Origin: an uncultured Alphaproteobacteria bacterium
GTDB lineage: Bacteria; Pseudomonadota; Alphaproteobacteria; HIMB59; GCA-002718135
Direction: 5' to 3'
Length of the DNA: 46,348 nucleotides
NCBI GenBank assembly: GCA_902596365.1
Contig: CACJTT010000009.1
Location: 1-46,348 of the forward strand
Shown: positions 1-9,269 of the stretch, piece after piece
Layout of the letters: each line of letters begins with the position of its first letter
Numbering within the stretch: the first letter of the stretch is position 1
Program-made: the position numbers and the translations under genes
Notes under the pieces: generated by a model
Seen by the model: only the letters and a program-made list of their open reading frames with translations
What the model was told of the DNA's origin: nothing
Databases searched by the model: none

Positions 1-1
1 A

Positions 2-3000
2 CGTACTGCTGCTATTTATTCCAAAGAAGATAGATTTGCTTTACATCGCTTTAAAACAGATGAAAGCTATCTTGTTGGTGATGGAAAAGGACCAATACAA
101 GCATATTTAGATATTAACTCAATAATTGATATAGCGAAGAAGGCAGGTGTGGATGCTATTCACCCAGGCTACGGTTTCTTGTCTGAAAATCCTGACTTTG
201 CTGATTTGTGCGAGAAGAATGGAATAATTTTTATTGGTCCTAGTAAAGAAATATTAAGTAGACTTGGAAATAAGATTGCAGCAAAAGAAGTTGCAGATGA
301 AGCAGGCGTTAACACAATCCCTTCATTAAAAATTAGTAAAGATAATAAAAAAAATATTCATGATGAAGTAGATAAAATTGGCTACCCAGTAATTGTTAAA
401 GCAAGTTGGGGTGGTGGTGGAAGAGGAATGAGAGTTGTTCGTTCGGCTGATGAATTATCCGAACAGATTGAGCTTGCCCAGAGTGAGTCACAAAAAGCAT
501 TTGGCAAGGATGAAGTGTTCATTGAAAAGTTTTTAGAAGACGCCGCACATATAGAGGTGCAAATATTGGGAGACATGCATGGTAATGTTGTTCACTTATA
601 TGAAAGAGACTGTTCACTGCAAAGAAGGCACCAAAAGATTATTGAAAGAGCCCCAGCTCATTTTTTAGAGCAAGTCTCTAGAGATAGTATTTGTTCTTCA
701 GCTGTTAAAATTGCAAAGCATGTTAATTATTGTGGAGCTGGAACAGTTGAGTTCTTATTTGATAAAAAAAATAAAAAATATTACTTCATTGAGGTTAATC
801 CAAGAATACAGGTTGAGCACACTGTTACTGAAGAAGTAACCGGTATTGATATTGTTAAGGCTCAAATAAAGATTGCAGAAGGATTAAAAATTGGAGAGCA
901 TCCATCACTGCCAAGCCAAGAAAATATCAGACTGGATGGTTATGCGATACAATGTCGGGTCACAACCGAAGATCCTCTCAATAACTTTATGCCTGATTAC
1001 GGGAAAATAATGACATATCGATCAGCCTCTGGGTTTGGTGTCAGGTTAGACGGTGCTACAGCTGCAGCAGGATCTATTATAACGCCTTATTATGATTCAT
1101 TATTAGTTAAAGTAACTACCTGGGCTCAAACAACAGAAGATTGTATTAGAAGAATGGATAGAGCTCTTCGTGAGTTTAGGATTAGAGGAGTAAAAACCAA
1201 TCTTGTTTTTCTTGAGTCACTTATAAATAATGATGATTTTAAATCTGGAAACTATAATACAAATTTTGTTGATACTAACAAAGATCTTTATAAATTTAAG
1301 CCCAAAAAAGACCGTGCTTCTAAAATTATTTCTTATCTTGGCAACATCATTGTTAATGGTCATGGTGATATAAAAGGAAGAGCTGATGATTTTACTTTAA
1401 CAGACCCAGTTATCCCTAATTTTGATAAAAATATCAAAGCCAATAATTATGTTGAGCAATTAAAAGCCTTAGGGCCTGACAAATTTAGTCAGGAAATACG
1501 AAATAAAAAATATACTTTAATAACTGATACAACGATGAGAGATGCCCATCAGTCACTTCTTGCAACAAGAATGAGGACAGACGATTTGGTAAAGATTGCA
1601 GAATTTTATAGCAATAATTTATCTGAGCTATTTTCAATTGAGTGTTGGGGAGGGGCAACATTTGACACCTCAATGAGATTTTTAAAAGAAGATCCCTGGG
1701 ACAGATTGGCAAAAATTAATCAGCAAGCACCAAACATATTAAAGCAAATGCTTTTAAGGGGGGCAAATGCCGTCGGTTATAAAAACTACCCAGATAATGT
1801 TGTAAAGTTTTTTGTAAAAGAGGCAGCAAAAACAGGGGTTGATGTCTTTAGGGTTTTTGATTCTTTAAACTTAATAGAGAATATGCAAGTTGCAATTGAA
1901 GAGGTAAGAGCTCAAAACAAAATATGCGAGGGAACTATTTGTTACACCAATGATGTAACCAATCCAAATGAAAATAAATATACATTAAAATACTATATTG
2001 AACTTGCTAAAGAATTAGAAAAAGCTGGTTCACACATTATTGCAATAAAAGATATGGCCGGCTTATGTAAGCCTGAAGCTATAAAACTATTAATTAAAGA
2101 ATTAAGGAATGAAGTTTCTTTGCCAATTCATTATCACACTCACGATACTTCAGGCACATCTTCTGCAACAGTATTAGCTGCGATTGAGGCACAGATAGAT
2201 ATTGTTGATCTTGCAATGGATTCAATGAGTGGACTAACTTCCCAGCCAGCCCTTGGTTCTGTTGTATCGATAATGAAACAAAATCACATTGATCCAAAAC
2301 TAGATGAGGCTTATGTTAGAGAGGCTTCTTTGTATTGGGAGCAAGTTAGAAATAATTATAAGGCTTTTGAAACTGATTTTAAAGGTGGCAGCTCGGATGT
2401 TTACTTACACCAGATGCCAGGTGGACAATTTACAAATCTAAAAGAACAAGCTCGATCACTAGGGATTACAACTGATAAATGGGGGCTTGTGGCGAGTATG
2501 TATGCAGAAGTAAACAGAATGTTTGGCGATATTATCAAGGTCACCCCATCCTCTAAAGTTGTAGGTGATATGGCTTTATATATGATTACTAATGACTTAA
2601 CACCTGAAGACGTTTTGAATCCTGATAAAGAAATATCTTTTCCTTCTTCAGTGGTTGAATTTTTTAAAGGTGAGATTGGGACACCTCTTGGTGGCTTTCC
2701 TAAGGAATTACAAAAAAAAATATTAGGCAATGAAAAGCCACTTACAAAAAGGGCAGGATCTATTTTGCCAAGCATCAATTTAGTTGAAGAAAAGGCAAAG
2801 TTGGAAAAAAAATATGAAGAAATGATTTCTGATCAACAATTAGCCTCCCACTTAATGTACCCAAAGGTCTTTGAAGACTTTATGAAACATCGACAAAATT
2901 TTAGCGATACATCCATTCTATCAACTGAATTATTTTTTTATGGCCCTATCCCAGATAAAGAATACTCTTTACCAATTGATAAAGGAAAAAATCTTATTGT

Positions 3001-3358
3001 TCGTTATTTGGCAAAAGGCGATCCTAGTGCAAATGGTTCAAGCTCTGTCTTTTTTGAACTAAACGGACAACCAAGGACTATTGAAATTACAAATAATGAA
3101 TTTTCTAAAAATGTGGTTATTAATTCTAAAGCAGAAGATGGCAATCCACATCATGTAGGTTCACCACTCCCTGGACAGGTTTCTAAAATATTTGTAAGCG
3201 AAGGTGAAAAAATACTTAAAGGTGATAGGGTTTTGGTTATTGAAGCAATGAAAATGGAAACAACTATTTCAGCAGAAAAAAGTGGGACTATTAAAAAAAT
3301 CTATCTCAAATCAGGAGACAATGTTGAGACTAAAGATTTGCTAATTGAAATTGATTAA
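2..3358 (+). CDS. pyc: Pyruvate carboxylase (5' end cut by window edge)
   Basis: Biotin-dependent conversion of pyruvate to oxaloacetate, an anaplerotic cytosolic step. The reading frame is open from base 2, so the gene begins before the window; roughly 25-30 residues are missing compared with the usual ~1150. The GTG at 149 is an internal Val codon (AGVDAIHPGYGF), not a start. Domain order is an N-terminal biotin carboxylase with ATP-grasp loop (WGGGGRGMR) and EVNPRIQVEHTVTEE, a central carboxyltransferase opening with TTMRDAHQSLLATRMRT, the signature that separates pyruvate from other carboxylases, then a PYC-specific linker and a C-terminal biotinyl domain with EAMKMET (biotinyl-Lys codon 3251-3253). 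All three activities lie in one chain, as is common in alphaproteobacteria. Its stop is 2 nt from the stop of the opposite-strand lipoprotein gene. Confidence 0.96.
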   Translation, partial: RTAAIYSKEDRFALHRFKTDESYLVGDGKGPIQAYLDINSIIDIAKKAGVDAIHPGYGFLSENPDFADLCEKNGIIFIGPSKEILSRLGNKIAAKEVADEAGVNTIPSLKISKDNKKNIHDEVDKIGYPVIVKASWGGGGRGMRVVRSADELSEQIELAQSESQKAFGKDEVFIEKFLEDAAHIEVQILGDMHGNVVHLYERDCSLQRRHQKIIERAPAHFLEQVSRDSICSSAVKIAKHVNYCGAGTVEFLFDKKNKKYYFIEVNPRIQVEHTVTEEVTGIDIVKAQIKIAEGLKIGEHPSLPSQENIRLDGYAIQCRVTTEDPLNNFMPDYGKIMTYRSASGFGVRLDGATAAAGSIITPYYDSLLVKVTTWAQTTEDCIRRMDRALREFRIRGVKTNLVFLESLINNDDFKSGNYNTNFVDTNKDLYKFKPKKDRASKIISYLGNIIVNGHGDIKGRADDFTLTDPVIPNFDKNIKANNYVEQLKALGPDKFSQEIRNKKYTLITDTTMRDAHQSLLATRMRTDDLVKIAEFYSNNLSELFSIECWGGATFDTSMRFLKEDPWDRLAKINQQAPNILKQMLLRGANAVGYKNYPDNVVKFFVKEAAKTGVDVFRVFDSLNLIENMQVAIEEVRAQNKICEGTICYTNDVTNPNENKYTLKYYIELAKELEKAGSHIIAIKDMAGLCKPEAIKLLIKELRNEVSLPIHYHTHDTSGTSSATVLAAIEAQIDIVDLAMDSMSGLTSQPALGSVVSIMKQNHIDPKLDEAYVREASLYWEQVRNNYKAFETDFKGGSSDVYLHQMPGGQFTNLKEQARSLGITTDKWGLVASMYAEVNRMFGDIIKVTPSSKVVGDMALYMITNDLTPEDVLNPDKEISFPSSVVEFFKGEIGTPLGGFPKELQKKILGNEKPLTKRAGSILPSINLVEEKAKLEKKYEEMISDQQLASHLMYPKVFEDFMKHRQNFSDTSILSTELFFYGPIPDKEYSLPIDKGKNLIVRYLAKGDPSANGSSSVFFELNGQPRTIEITNNEFSKNVVINSKAEDGNPHHVGSPLPGQVSKIFVSEGEKILKGDRVLVIEAMKMETTISAEKSGTIKKIYLKSGDNVETKDLLIEID

Positions 3359-3360
3359 CT

Positions 3361-3864
3361 TTAATTTATCAAATTAAATTCTCGATAACATTGTTCTAAT
3401 GATTGTTTTGAATTTAATAAGTAAGTCATATCATCTCTTAACTCAAAGTATTCAACCCGTTTGTTAGTTGGTGATTTATTAAAAAATAAAAATAACCTGC
3501 AGTTTTCACTGTCATAGCGCAGCGTATATACAGATCCATCAATTCTTGAAAGTTGAGGCTGTCCCAGTAGATTTAAAATTTTATCTTCTGTTTTTCCAAT
3601 AAAATTTATCTCTGCTAATTTTTGCTGACTCTGAACTATATTTTTTTCCTCTTCTTTTTTTTCTTCAATATTTTCTATTTCTTCTTCTATTTCTTCTTCA
3701 ATCGTCTTTTTTAAAACTTTTTGTTCATCAGTCTCTTTTTGCGGATCGGACTCTTTAATTTTATTACTGATGGTATTAGTTACCTTGATTACTTCTTTGG
3801 TCACCTCTATGGTAGAACATCCCAAAACAAATAATAATGGTGTAAGAAATAAAAATATCCGCAT
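3361..3864 (-). CDS. Small outer-envelope lipoprotein, Glu-rich linker
   Basis: A 167-residue protein with a short signal peptide and lipobox ending VLGC, so Cys16 would be lipidated. Residues ~45-75 are an acidic Glu/Lys-rich stretch, probably an extended or coiled linker. The C-terminal ~80 residues (IGKTEDKILNLLGQP, then a YTLRYDS-type strand and CRLFLFF) resemble the small alpha/beta fold of SmpA/OmlA (BamE)-like lipoproteins, where a G-x-T-x(2)-x-I-x-x-LLG-x-P helix precedes beta strands. That resemblance is pattern-based only; I do not assign it to BamE. It is divergent from upp with 30 bp between start codons and convergent with pyc. Function unknown. Confidence 0.72.
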   Translation of the reverse strand: MRIFLFLTPLLFVLGCSTIEVTKEVIKVTNTISNKIKESDPQKETDEQKVLKKTIEEEIEEEIENIEEKKEEEKNIVQSQQKLAEINFIGKTEDKILNLLGQPQLSRIDGSVYTLRYDSENCRLFLFFNKSPTNKRVEYFELRDDMTYLLNSKQSLEQCYREFNLIN

Positions 3865-3894
3865 TGCTCTTATGGTTAAATATATATATGTAAT

Positions 3895-4521
3895 ATGTTT
3901 ATGATTACATCTATTAAATCATCTTTCTTAGAATACAAAATGACTATTTTAAGAAATAAAAAAACCTCTAATTCTTTGTTTAGGCAAACAATGAACGAAG
4001 CTAGCTATTTAATTGCTGCTGATGTACTTAAACATCTGAAATATAAAAAAATTCTTGTACAAACTCCTTTGATTAAAACCAAGGGGCTGGATTTAGCTCA
4101 GCAAGTAATTCTTGTTCCAATTTTACGAGCTGGTCTTGGTCTACTAGAAGGCTTTGTTAAATTTTTACCTGACGCAGAAAAAGGTCATATTGGTTTGTAC
4201 CGCAATGAGCAAACATACGAACCTGTTGAATATTTGTGTAAACTTCCTAAAACTAAAAACAAAACAGTGCTGGTTCTTGATCCAATGTTAGCAACTGGCA
4301 ACTCATCAATAGCTGCAATTAATTTAATTATAAATAAAAAAGTAAACATAAAAGATATTTTCTTAGTTTCTCTTCTCGCAGCACCTGAGGGAATTAAAAA
4401 TTTACAAAAAAAACACAAGTCGCTTCATATTTTTACATGCAAAATTGATGCTAAATTGAATAAAAATAAGTTCATTGTCCCTGGTCTTGGTGACGCAGGG
4501 GACAGATATATGGGCACATAG
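3895..4521 (+). CDS. upp: Uracil phosphoribosyltransferase
   Basis: Converts uracil and PRPP to UMP in pyrimidine salvage; cytosolic. The 208-residue length is normal for the family. Visible motifs are VPILRAGLGLLEG, the PRPP-binding loop LDPMLATGNSS and the uracil-binding C-terminus PGLGDAGDRYMGT. The first ATG (3895) and the ATG two codons later are both plausible starts; no clear Shine-Dalgarno sequence precedes either. It stands just upstream of a nucleoside-type BMP transporter operon and fits the salvage genes elsewhere in the window (cdd, deoA, purine nucleoside phosphorylase). An A/T-only hairpin plus T-tract follows the stop. Confidence 0.95.
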   Translation: MFMITSIKSSFLEYKMTILRNKKTSNSLFRQTMNEASYLIAADVLKHLKYKKILVQTPLIKTKGLDLAQQVILVPILRAGLGLLEGFVKFLPDAEKGHIGLYRNEQTYEPVEYLCKLPKTKNKTVLVLDPMLATGNSSIAAINLIINKKVNIKDIFLVSLLAAPEGIKNLQKKHKSLHIFTCKIDAKLNKNKFIVPGLGDAGDRYMGT

Positions 4522-4547
4522 ATTATTTATCCACGATATAAAATTTT

Positions 4548-4571
4548 AATTAATTTTATTAATTTTTTTTT
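4548..4571 (+). terminator. Possible intrinsic terminator of upp (A/T-only stem)
   Basis: AATTAAT (4548-4554), a 3-nt loop and ATTAATT (4558-4564) are followed directly by seven more T residues. The stem has no G/C pair and is weak, so this may be chance in AT-rich DNA, but the place (26 nt after the upp stop, before the BMP leader) and the T-tract fit a terminator. Confidence 0.35.
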
Positions 4572-4614
4572 AGGATAAAAATGATATCAATTAATTATCT
4601 ATTTCGGAAATAAT

Positions 4615-4620
4615 GAGGAG
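4615..4620 (+). promoter_or_regulatory. Shine-Dalgarno site that fixes the BMP start
   Basis: GAGGAG lies 9 nt before the ATG at 4630. An in-frame TTG at 4624 would be only 3 nt away, so the ATG giving MKKILNIF is the likely start. Strong SD sites are rare in this window and tend to precede genes for abundant proteins (this one, katG, hsp20, the DUF4856 gene, fbpA). Confidence 0.8.
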
Positions 4621-4629
4621 ATATTGACT

Positions 4630-5607
4630 ATGAAAAAAATATTAAATATTTTTGTTGTATCTTTCGCGCTTGTATTTTCATCAAATCTTTTTGCAAATAA
4701 AATTGGTGTAATTTATGACTCTGGCGGAAAATTCGACAAATCTTTTAACGAATTAGCATTTAGAACTGCTGAAAGAGTAAAAAACGAACTTGGTTGGGAT
4801 ATGATCGAGTTTGAAGCTGCTAATAATACGCAGATTGAACAAGGTATGAGAAAAGTTGCTGATAGAGGAGCTACTCTAGTTGTAGCAATGGGCTTTGCTC
4901 AAGCTGATGCAGTTGCTGCTATTGCACCACAATACCCTGATATTAACTTTGTTGCGGTGGATGTATGTTGGGTAGATGATCCTGCAGGAAATATTTATCA
5001 AGCTTGTTACTTAGAGCATGAAGGTTCATTTTTAGTAGGGGTAATTGCTGCTATGGCATCAAAAACTGGAACAATAGGTTTCGTTGGTGGAATGGATATT
5101 CCATTAATTCGAAAATTCCAAGGCGGTTATGAACAGGGTGCTTTACACGCTAATCCTGATATTAAAATATTAGCAAATATGACAGGCACAACTCCTGAAG
5201 CTTGGAACAATCCAACTAAAGGTGCAGAACTAACTAAAGCACAAATTGATGGTGGCGCAGATGTTGTTTACCAAGCAGCTGGCGGAACTGGTATTGGTGT
5301 TCTTCAAGCTGCGGCGGATGCTGGAATCATGGGCATTGGTGTTGATACAAACCAAAACTGGATGCATCCAGGTAGCATGCTAACTTCTATGTTGAAGCGT
5401 TTGGATTTAACGATCTTTGAACAAGCTGAAAAAACTGCTGCTGGAACTTTTGAGCCAGGTATTAATATTCTTGGACTTGCCCAAGGCATGGTAGGCTATG
5501 CTACTGAAGATGGTATGGTAACTGATGAAATGGCTGCTGCCGCAGATGCTGCTGCTGCAGGTATTATAGACGGCTCTATATCAGTTGCAGACTGGTCACA
5601 AGAGTAG
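4630..5607 (+). CDS. BMP-family ABC transporter substrate-binding protein (nucleoside-type)
   Basis: Periplasmic binding protein of the BMP/PnrA (Med) family, whose characterised members bind purine and other nucleosides. 325 residues with a signal peptide cleaved after about residue 22 (SSNLFA). Family features visible are IGVIYDSGGKFDKSFNELAF at the mature N-terminus, the FVAVDVCW strand, GFVGGMDIPLIRKFQGGYEQGA and VYQAAGGTGIGVLQAA. The protein is Ala/Gly-rich toward its C-terminus. First gene of a four-gene transporter operon (ATPase and two permeases follow); a hairpin separates it from the ATPase gene. Substrate is inferred from family and from nearby salvage genes; lipids or other ligands cannot be excluded. 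Confidence 0.92.
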   Translation: MKKILNIFVVSFALVFSSNLFANKIGVIYDSGGKFDKSFNELAFRTAERVKNELGWDMIEFEAANNTQIEQGMRKVADRGATLVVAMGFAQADAVAAIAPQYPDINFVAVDVCWVDDPAGNIYQACYLEHEGSFLVGVIAAMASKTGTIGFVGGMDIPLIRKFQGGYEQGALHANPDIKILANMTGTTPEAWNNPTKGAELTKAQIDGGADVVYQAAGGTGIGVLQAAADAGIMGIGVDTNQNWMHPGSMLTSMLKRLDLTIFEQAEKTAAGTFEPGINILGLAQGMVGYATEDGMVTDEMAAAADAAAAGIIDGSISVADWSQE

Positions 5608-5624
5608 TTTAGAAAAAACTTTTT

Positions 5625-5664
5625 GGTGAGACCAAAAATTAAAATATAAATTTATGGTCTCACC
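5625..5664 (+). promoter_or_regulatory. Hairpin covering the start codon of the ABC ATPase gene
   Basis: Ten bases at 5625-5634 (GGTGAGACCA) pair perfectly with 5655-5664 (TGGTCTCACC), with a 20-nt A/T-rich loop. The 3' arm contains the U and G of the AUG at 5654-5656 and the next codons. No Shine-Dalgarno sequence is visible in the loop. The structure could protect the 3' end of the binding-protein message and lower ATPase translation. Confidence 0.65.
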
Positions 5665-7174
5665 TATTCTTGAATTAAAAAACATTAACAAATCTTTTGG
5701 CCATGTTCAGGCCAACAAAAATATTAATCTTACAATTAAAAAAGGAACTATTCACGGTATCATTGGTGAAAATGGGGCTGGCAAATCTACTCTAATGAGC
5801 ATTGTATATGGTCTCTATCAAGCTGATACTGGCTCAATAAACGTAAGTGGAAAAGAGATTAAACTTAGATCGCCCAGAGATTCTATTGAGAGTGGTATCG
5901 GGATGGTTCACCAGCATTTTATGTTAGTAGAAAATTTTACCGTTATTGAAAATATTGTTTTGGGATTTGAGGGTGAATTTGTTTTTGGAAAAAAATTAGA
6001 AAAAGCAAAAGAGGATTTACAAAAGTTATGTGAGACGTATAAATTAAATATAGATTTAGACTCTGTTATTTCTGATTTGTCTGTTGGGTTTCGCCAACGT
6101 GTAGAAATTTTGAAATCCCTATACCGGGGTGCTGAAATATTTATTCTTGATGAGCCTACTGGCGTACTGACCCCACAAGAAGTTGATGAATTGTTTAAAA
6201 TACTCCGATCTTTAAAAGAAGAGGGAAAAACAATTGTTTTAATTACACATAAACTTAATGAAATTATGGACTTAACAAGTGAGGTGTCAGTCATGCGCCA
6301 AGGTGAAGTAGTAGGGCACACTAAAACTACTGATACTAATAAAGAAAAGTTAGCTGAAATGATGGTGGGACGAAGTGTTCTTCTTAGACTAAACAAAGCA
6401 GAAGCAAAGCTCGGTGATGTTGTTTTTAAGGTTGAAAATCTTACTGTCAAAGATGATCTTGATGTTACAAGAGTAAAAAATGTAAATTTTGAAATCCGCT
6501 CTGGAGAAATTTTAGGTTTAGCGGGTGTAACAGGTAATGGACAAACAGAATTATTAGAAGCTTTGTCTGGTATTAGAAAAGTTGAATCAGGCGCAATATA
6601 TTTAAATGATGAAAAAATTTCTGACAAAGATAATCTGCTTGACCCAAGAGAATTAAAAGAAAAAGGCCTTGCTCACGTCCCGGAAGATCGGCAAAGAATG
6701 GGATTGGTTACAGACTTTAAGGCTTATGAAAATTTAATTTTTGGTTATCATGATCAAGAACCGTACTCAAAATCTTCTATTCTTAGAGATGGTGATATTT
6801 TATCTTTTTCAAAAAAAGTAATGGAAGAATATGATGTTAGGCCAAGATCTCCCCAGCTAATCACTTCTAATTTTTCAGGAGGCAATCAACAAAAAATTAT
6901 TTTAAGTAGGGAGCTGAATGAAAATCCAAAAATTCTATTAGTTGGCCAGCCAACAAGAGGTGTTGATATAGGGGCAATTGAATTTATTCATCAAAGATTG
7001 ATTGATATGCGTGACAAAGGGGCAGCTATTTTATTGGTTTCTGTTGAGCTTGATGAAGTGCTTTCTCTTTCTGATAGGATACTTGTTATGTTTGATGGTA
7101 ACATAGTGGGAGAGAGAGTTAATAAAGATGTTACTGATAGAGATCTTGGATTATTAATGGCAGGGGTTGCATAA
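5654..7174 (+). CDS. Nucleoside-type ABC transporter, double ATP-binding protein
   Basis: Cytoplasmic ATPase with two tandem ABC domains (506 residues), the arrangement of sugar and nucleoside importers (MglA/YufO-NupO type). The first domain has Walker A GENGAGKST, Walker B IFILDEPTGVLTPQE and a divergent signature LSVGFRQRVEI. The second has a degenerate Walker A region (GVTGNGQTE), HVPEDRQRMGLV, signature FSGGNQQK and a modified Walker B ILLVGQPTRGVDIGA. Such asymmetry is normal for this class. Its stop overlaps the next start by one base (TAATG). Expression is probably tempered by the hairpin over its start codon. Confidence 0.95.
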   Translation: MVSPILELKNINKSFGHVQANKNINLTIKKGTIHGIIGENGAGKSTLMSIVYGLYQADTGSINVSGKEIKLRSPRDSIESGIGMVHQHFMLVENFTVIENIVLGFEGEFVFGKKLEKAKEDLQKLCETYKLNIDLDSVISDLSVGFRQRVEILKSLYRGAEIFILDEPTGVLTPQEVDELFKILRSLKEEGKTIVLITHKLNEIMDLTSEVSVMRQGEVVGHTKTTDTNKEKLAEMMVGRSVLLRLNKAEAKLGDVVFKVENLTVKDDLDVTRVKNVNFEIRSGEILGLAGVTGNGQTELLEALSGIRKVESGAIYLNDEKISDKDNLLDPRELKEKGLAHVPEDRQRMGLVTDFKAYENLIFGYHDQEPYSKSSILRDGDILSFSKKVMEEYDVRPRSPQLITSNFSGGNQQKIILSRELNENPKILLVGQPTRGVDIGAIEFIHQRLIDMRDKGAAILLVSVELDEVLSLSDRILVMFDGNIVGERVNKDVTDRDLGLLMAGVA

Positions 7175-8292
7175 TGGCTGCAGCTGTAGATAAATCTAGA
7201 GTACCTTGGTGGGTATCAAATTTAATTGTTCCCCTTGTAAATTTAATTTTAGCTTTGTTAGTTTCTGCTTTGTTTATATTTATTGCTGGAGAAAATCCAG
7301 TTCAGGCAGTTAAATTAATTATATATGGATCATTCGGTTACCTTGATGGTTTTGCCTACACTCTTTATTATACAACAAACTTTGTTTTTACTGGCTTAGC
7401 TTTTGCTGTTGCATTTCATTGCCGCTTATTTAACATTGGTGGAGAAGGTCAGGCATATATTGGTGGTCTTGGAGTTTTTCTTGTAGCAATAAATGTTAGT
7501 TTTTTACCAGTGCCTATTGTCTGGCTTCTAGCAATTGCAGGCGCCTTTATTTTTGGAGCAGCTTGGGCCTTTATACCAGCCTATCTTCAAGCTAAACGAG
7601 GCAGTCACGTTGTTATAACTACGATCATGTTTAACTTTATTGCCTCTTCGTTAATGGTATTTCTTTTAGTTGATGTAATCCGTGATATGAAACAAATGGG
7701 CCCACACACAGTTGCCCTTCCAAAGGAAATCTGGTTTCCAACATTCAAAGAATTTGCTGCCTTATTTGGTATTAAAATAAGATACTCTCCTTTGAACATT
7801 TCTTTTCTTTTAGCAATCGCAGCATCCTTTTTCGTTTGGTTTTTAGTATGGAAAACAAAATGGGGATATGAAATGAGAGCGGTTGGGCACAATATGCAAG
7901 CTGCTATTTATGCAGGCATATCTCCCTATAAAAATATAATCATAGCTATGTGTATTTCTGGTGGTCTAGCGGGCCTTTTGGGAATCAATGAAATTTTAGG
8001 CGTTCATCATAAGATAGTAGCCGGATTTCCAGCAGGATACGGATTTACAGGCATTGCTGTTGCGTTAATGGGAAGAAATCATCCAATAGGTATTTTCCCC
8101 GCTGCATTTTTATTCGGCATCTTGTACCAAGGAGGATCAGAGGTTACTTTTGATATGCCTAATATTACACGTTACATGTTTGTTGCTGTGCAGGGTGTTA
8201 TTATTTTATTTAGTGGTGCACTTGAAAATTTATTTAGACCTCAGATTGAAAGTTTCTTTGTTAATAGATTAAACATGAAAAGAGAAATTTAA
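7174..8292 (+). CDS. Nucleoside-type ABC transporter permease 1
   Basis: Inner-membrane permease of the BPD_transp_2 family (NupP/YufP type), 372 residues with about nine hydrophobic segments. Diagnostic stretches are FNIGGEGQAYIGGLG, RGSHVVITTIMFNFIA, the cytoplasmic-loop motif MRAVGHNMQAAIYAGI that contacts the ATPase, and GFTGIAVALMGRNHPIG. The start overlaps the ATPase stop by one base and its stop overlaps the next start by one base, so translation is coupled. It pairs with the second permease to form the channel. Confidence 0.94.
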   Translation: MAAAVDKSRVPWWVSNLIVPLVNLILALLVSALFIFIAGENPVQAVKLIIYGSFGYLDGFAYTLYYTTNFVFTGLAFAVAFHCRLFNIGGEGQAYIGGLGVFLVAINVSFLPVPIVWLLAIAGAFIFGAAWAFIPAYLQAKRGSHVVITTIMFNFIASSLMVFLLVDVIRDMKQMGPHTVALPKEIWFPTFKEFAALFGIKIRYSPLNISFLLAIAASFFVWFLVWKTKWGYEMRAVGHNMQAAIYAGISPYKNIIIAMCISGGLAGLLGINEILGVHHKIVAGFPAGYGFTGIAVALMGRNHPIGIFPAAFLFGILYQGGSEVTFDMPNITRYMFVAVQGVIILFSGALENLFRPQIESFFVNRLNMKREI

Positions 8293-9263
8293 TGGAAATT
8301 TTACCTGATATTGCATCCTTAATAAATTCGACTTTACGAATTTCAACACCATTAATTTTTGCAGCGATGGCGGGATTGTTTGCCGAAAGATCAGGTGTAA
8401 TTGATTTTGGGTTAGAAGGTAAAATGTTAGCCGCTGCATTTGTTGCCGCTGTAGGCTCTTACTATTTTGGCTCACCATGGCTTGGTTTAATTTTAGCAAT
8501 GATTGCATGTGTAAGCCTTTCCATGTTACACGGCTTTGCTTCTGTCACACATAAAGGTGACCAAGTTGTCTCATGTGTGGCCATTAATATTTTAATGATA
8601 GGCCTTACTACCGCGTTAGCTGCAGCTTGGTTTGGTCAAGCTGGACTAACCCCAACACTCTCTGATGAACAACGTTTTTTAGAAATAACCCTTCCTTTTG
8701 CTGACGCACTAAGAGATGTTCCAATTATAGGAATAATTTATAGTGATATTTTGAGTGGCCATTATGTTTTTGTCTACTTAGCCTATTTATGTGTCCCTAT
8801 CGTTTTTTGGATTGTATTTAAAACAAGTTTTGGATTACGTTTACGTGCAGTTGGTGAAAATCCAAGCGCTGTTGATACAGCGGGTATTAATGTGTTTACA
8901 ATGCGCTATAAAGCGCTCATGATTAACGGTGTTTTGATTGCGTTTGCTGGTGCTCATTTATCAACTGCAGTTAATGCCAACTTCTTTAGAGAAATGTCCG
9001 CAGGAAGAGGCTATCTAGCTTTAGCAGCACTAATATTTGGTAAGTGGCACCCTAAAACAGCCCTCATAGCTTGTTTATTATTTGGTTTTACTGACGCACT
9101 TCAAATTCGTTTACAAGGAGTAGAATTACCAGCAATTGGAACAATTCCTGTTCAATTAATTCAAGCCATCCCTTATGTTTTAACAGTGGTTTTACTTGCA
9201 GGATTTGTTGGAAAAGCAATTGCCCCAAATGCAATTGGTCAACCATATGTTAAAGAAAGATAG
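8292..9263 (+). CDS. Nucleoside-type ABC transporter permease 2
   Basis: Second BPD_transp_2 inner-membrane permease (NupQ/YufQ type), 323 residues. Motifs are RSGVIDFGLEGKMLA near the N-terminus, the ATPase-contact loop LRAVGENPSAVDTAGI and GRGYLALAALIFGKWHP. It is the last gene of the operon. Its stop is 6 nt from the stop of the convergent metallo-hydrolase gene and no terminator hairpin is visible between them. Confidence 0.94.
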   Translation: MEILPDIASLINSTLRISTPLIFAAMAGLFAERSGVIDFGLEGKMLAAAFVAAVGSYYFGSPWLGLILAMIACVSLSMLHGFASVTHKGDQVVSCVAINILMIGLTTALAAAWFGQAGLTPTLSDEQRFLEITLPFADALRDVPIIGIIYSDILSGHYVFVYLAYLCVPIVFWIVFKTSFGLRLRAVGENPSAVDTAGINVFTMRYKALMINGVLIAFAGAHLSTAVNANFFREMSAGRGYLALAALIFGKWHPKTALIACLLFGFTDALQIRLQGVELPAIGTIPVQLIQAIPYVLTVVLLAGFVGKAIAPNAIGQPYVKER

Positions 9264-9269
9264 ATTGCT

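Noticed and set aside
149-151. GTG at 149 as the start of pyruvate carboxylase
   Set aside because: The frame is open back to base 2 and encodes conserved biotin-carboxylase sequence, so this GTG is an internal Val codon.
2401-2778. Antisense frame within pyruvate carboxylase
   Set aside because: No family features; complementary strand of a conserved coding region.
4522-4629. Purine or other riboswitch before the nucleoside transporter operon
   Set aside because: The 108-nt gap is almost wholly A/T with only a weak hairpin; no conserved purine-riboswitch core is visible.
5908-6627. Long antisense reading frame (239 residues) within the ABC ATPase gene
   Set aside because: Ser/Thr/Lys-rich composition, no motif, and fully inside a strongly conserved gene; a shadow frame.
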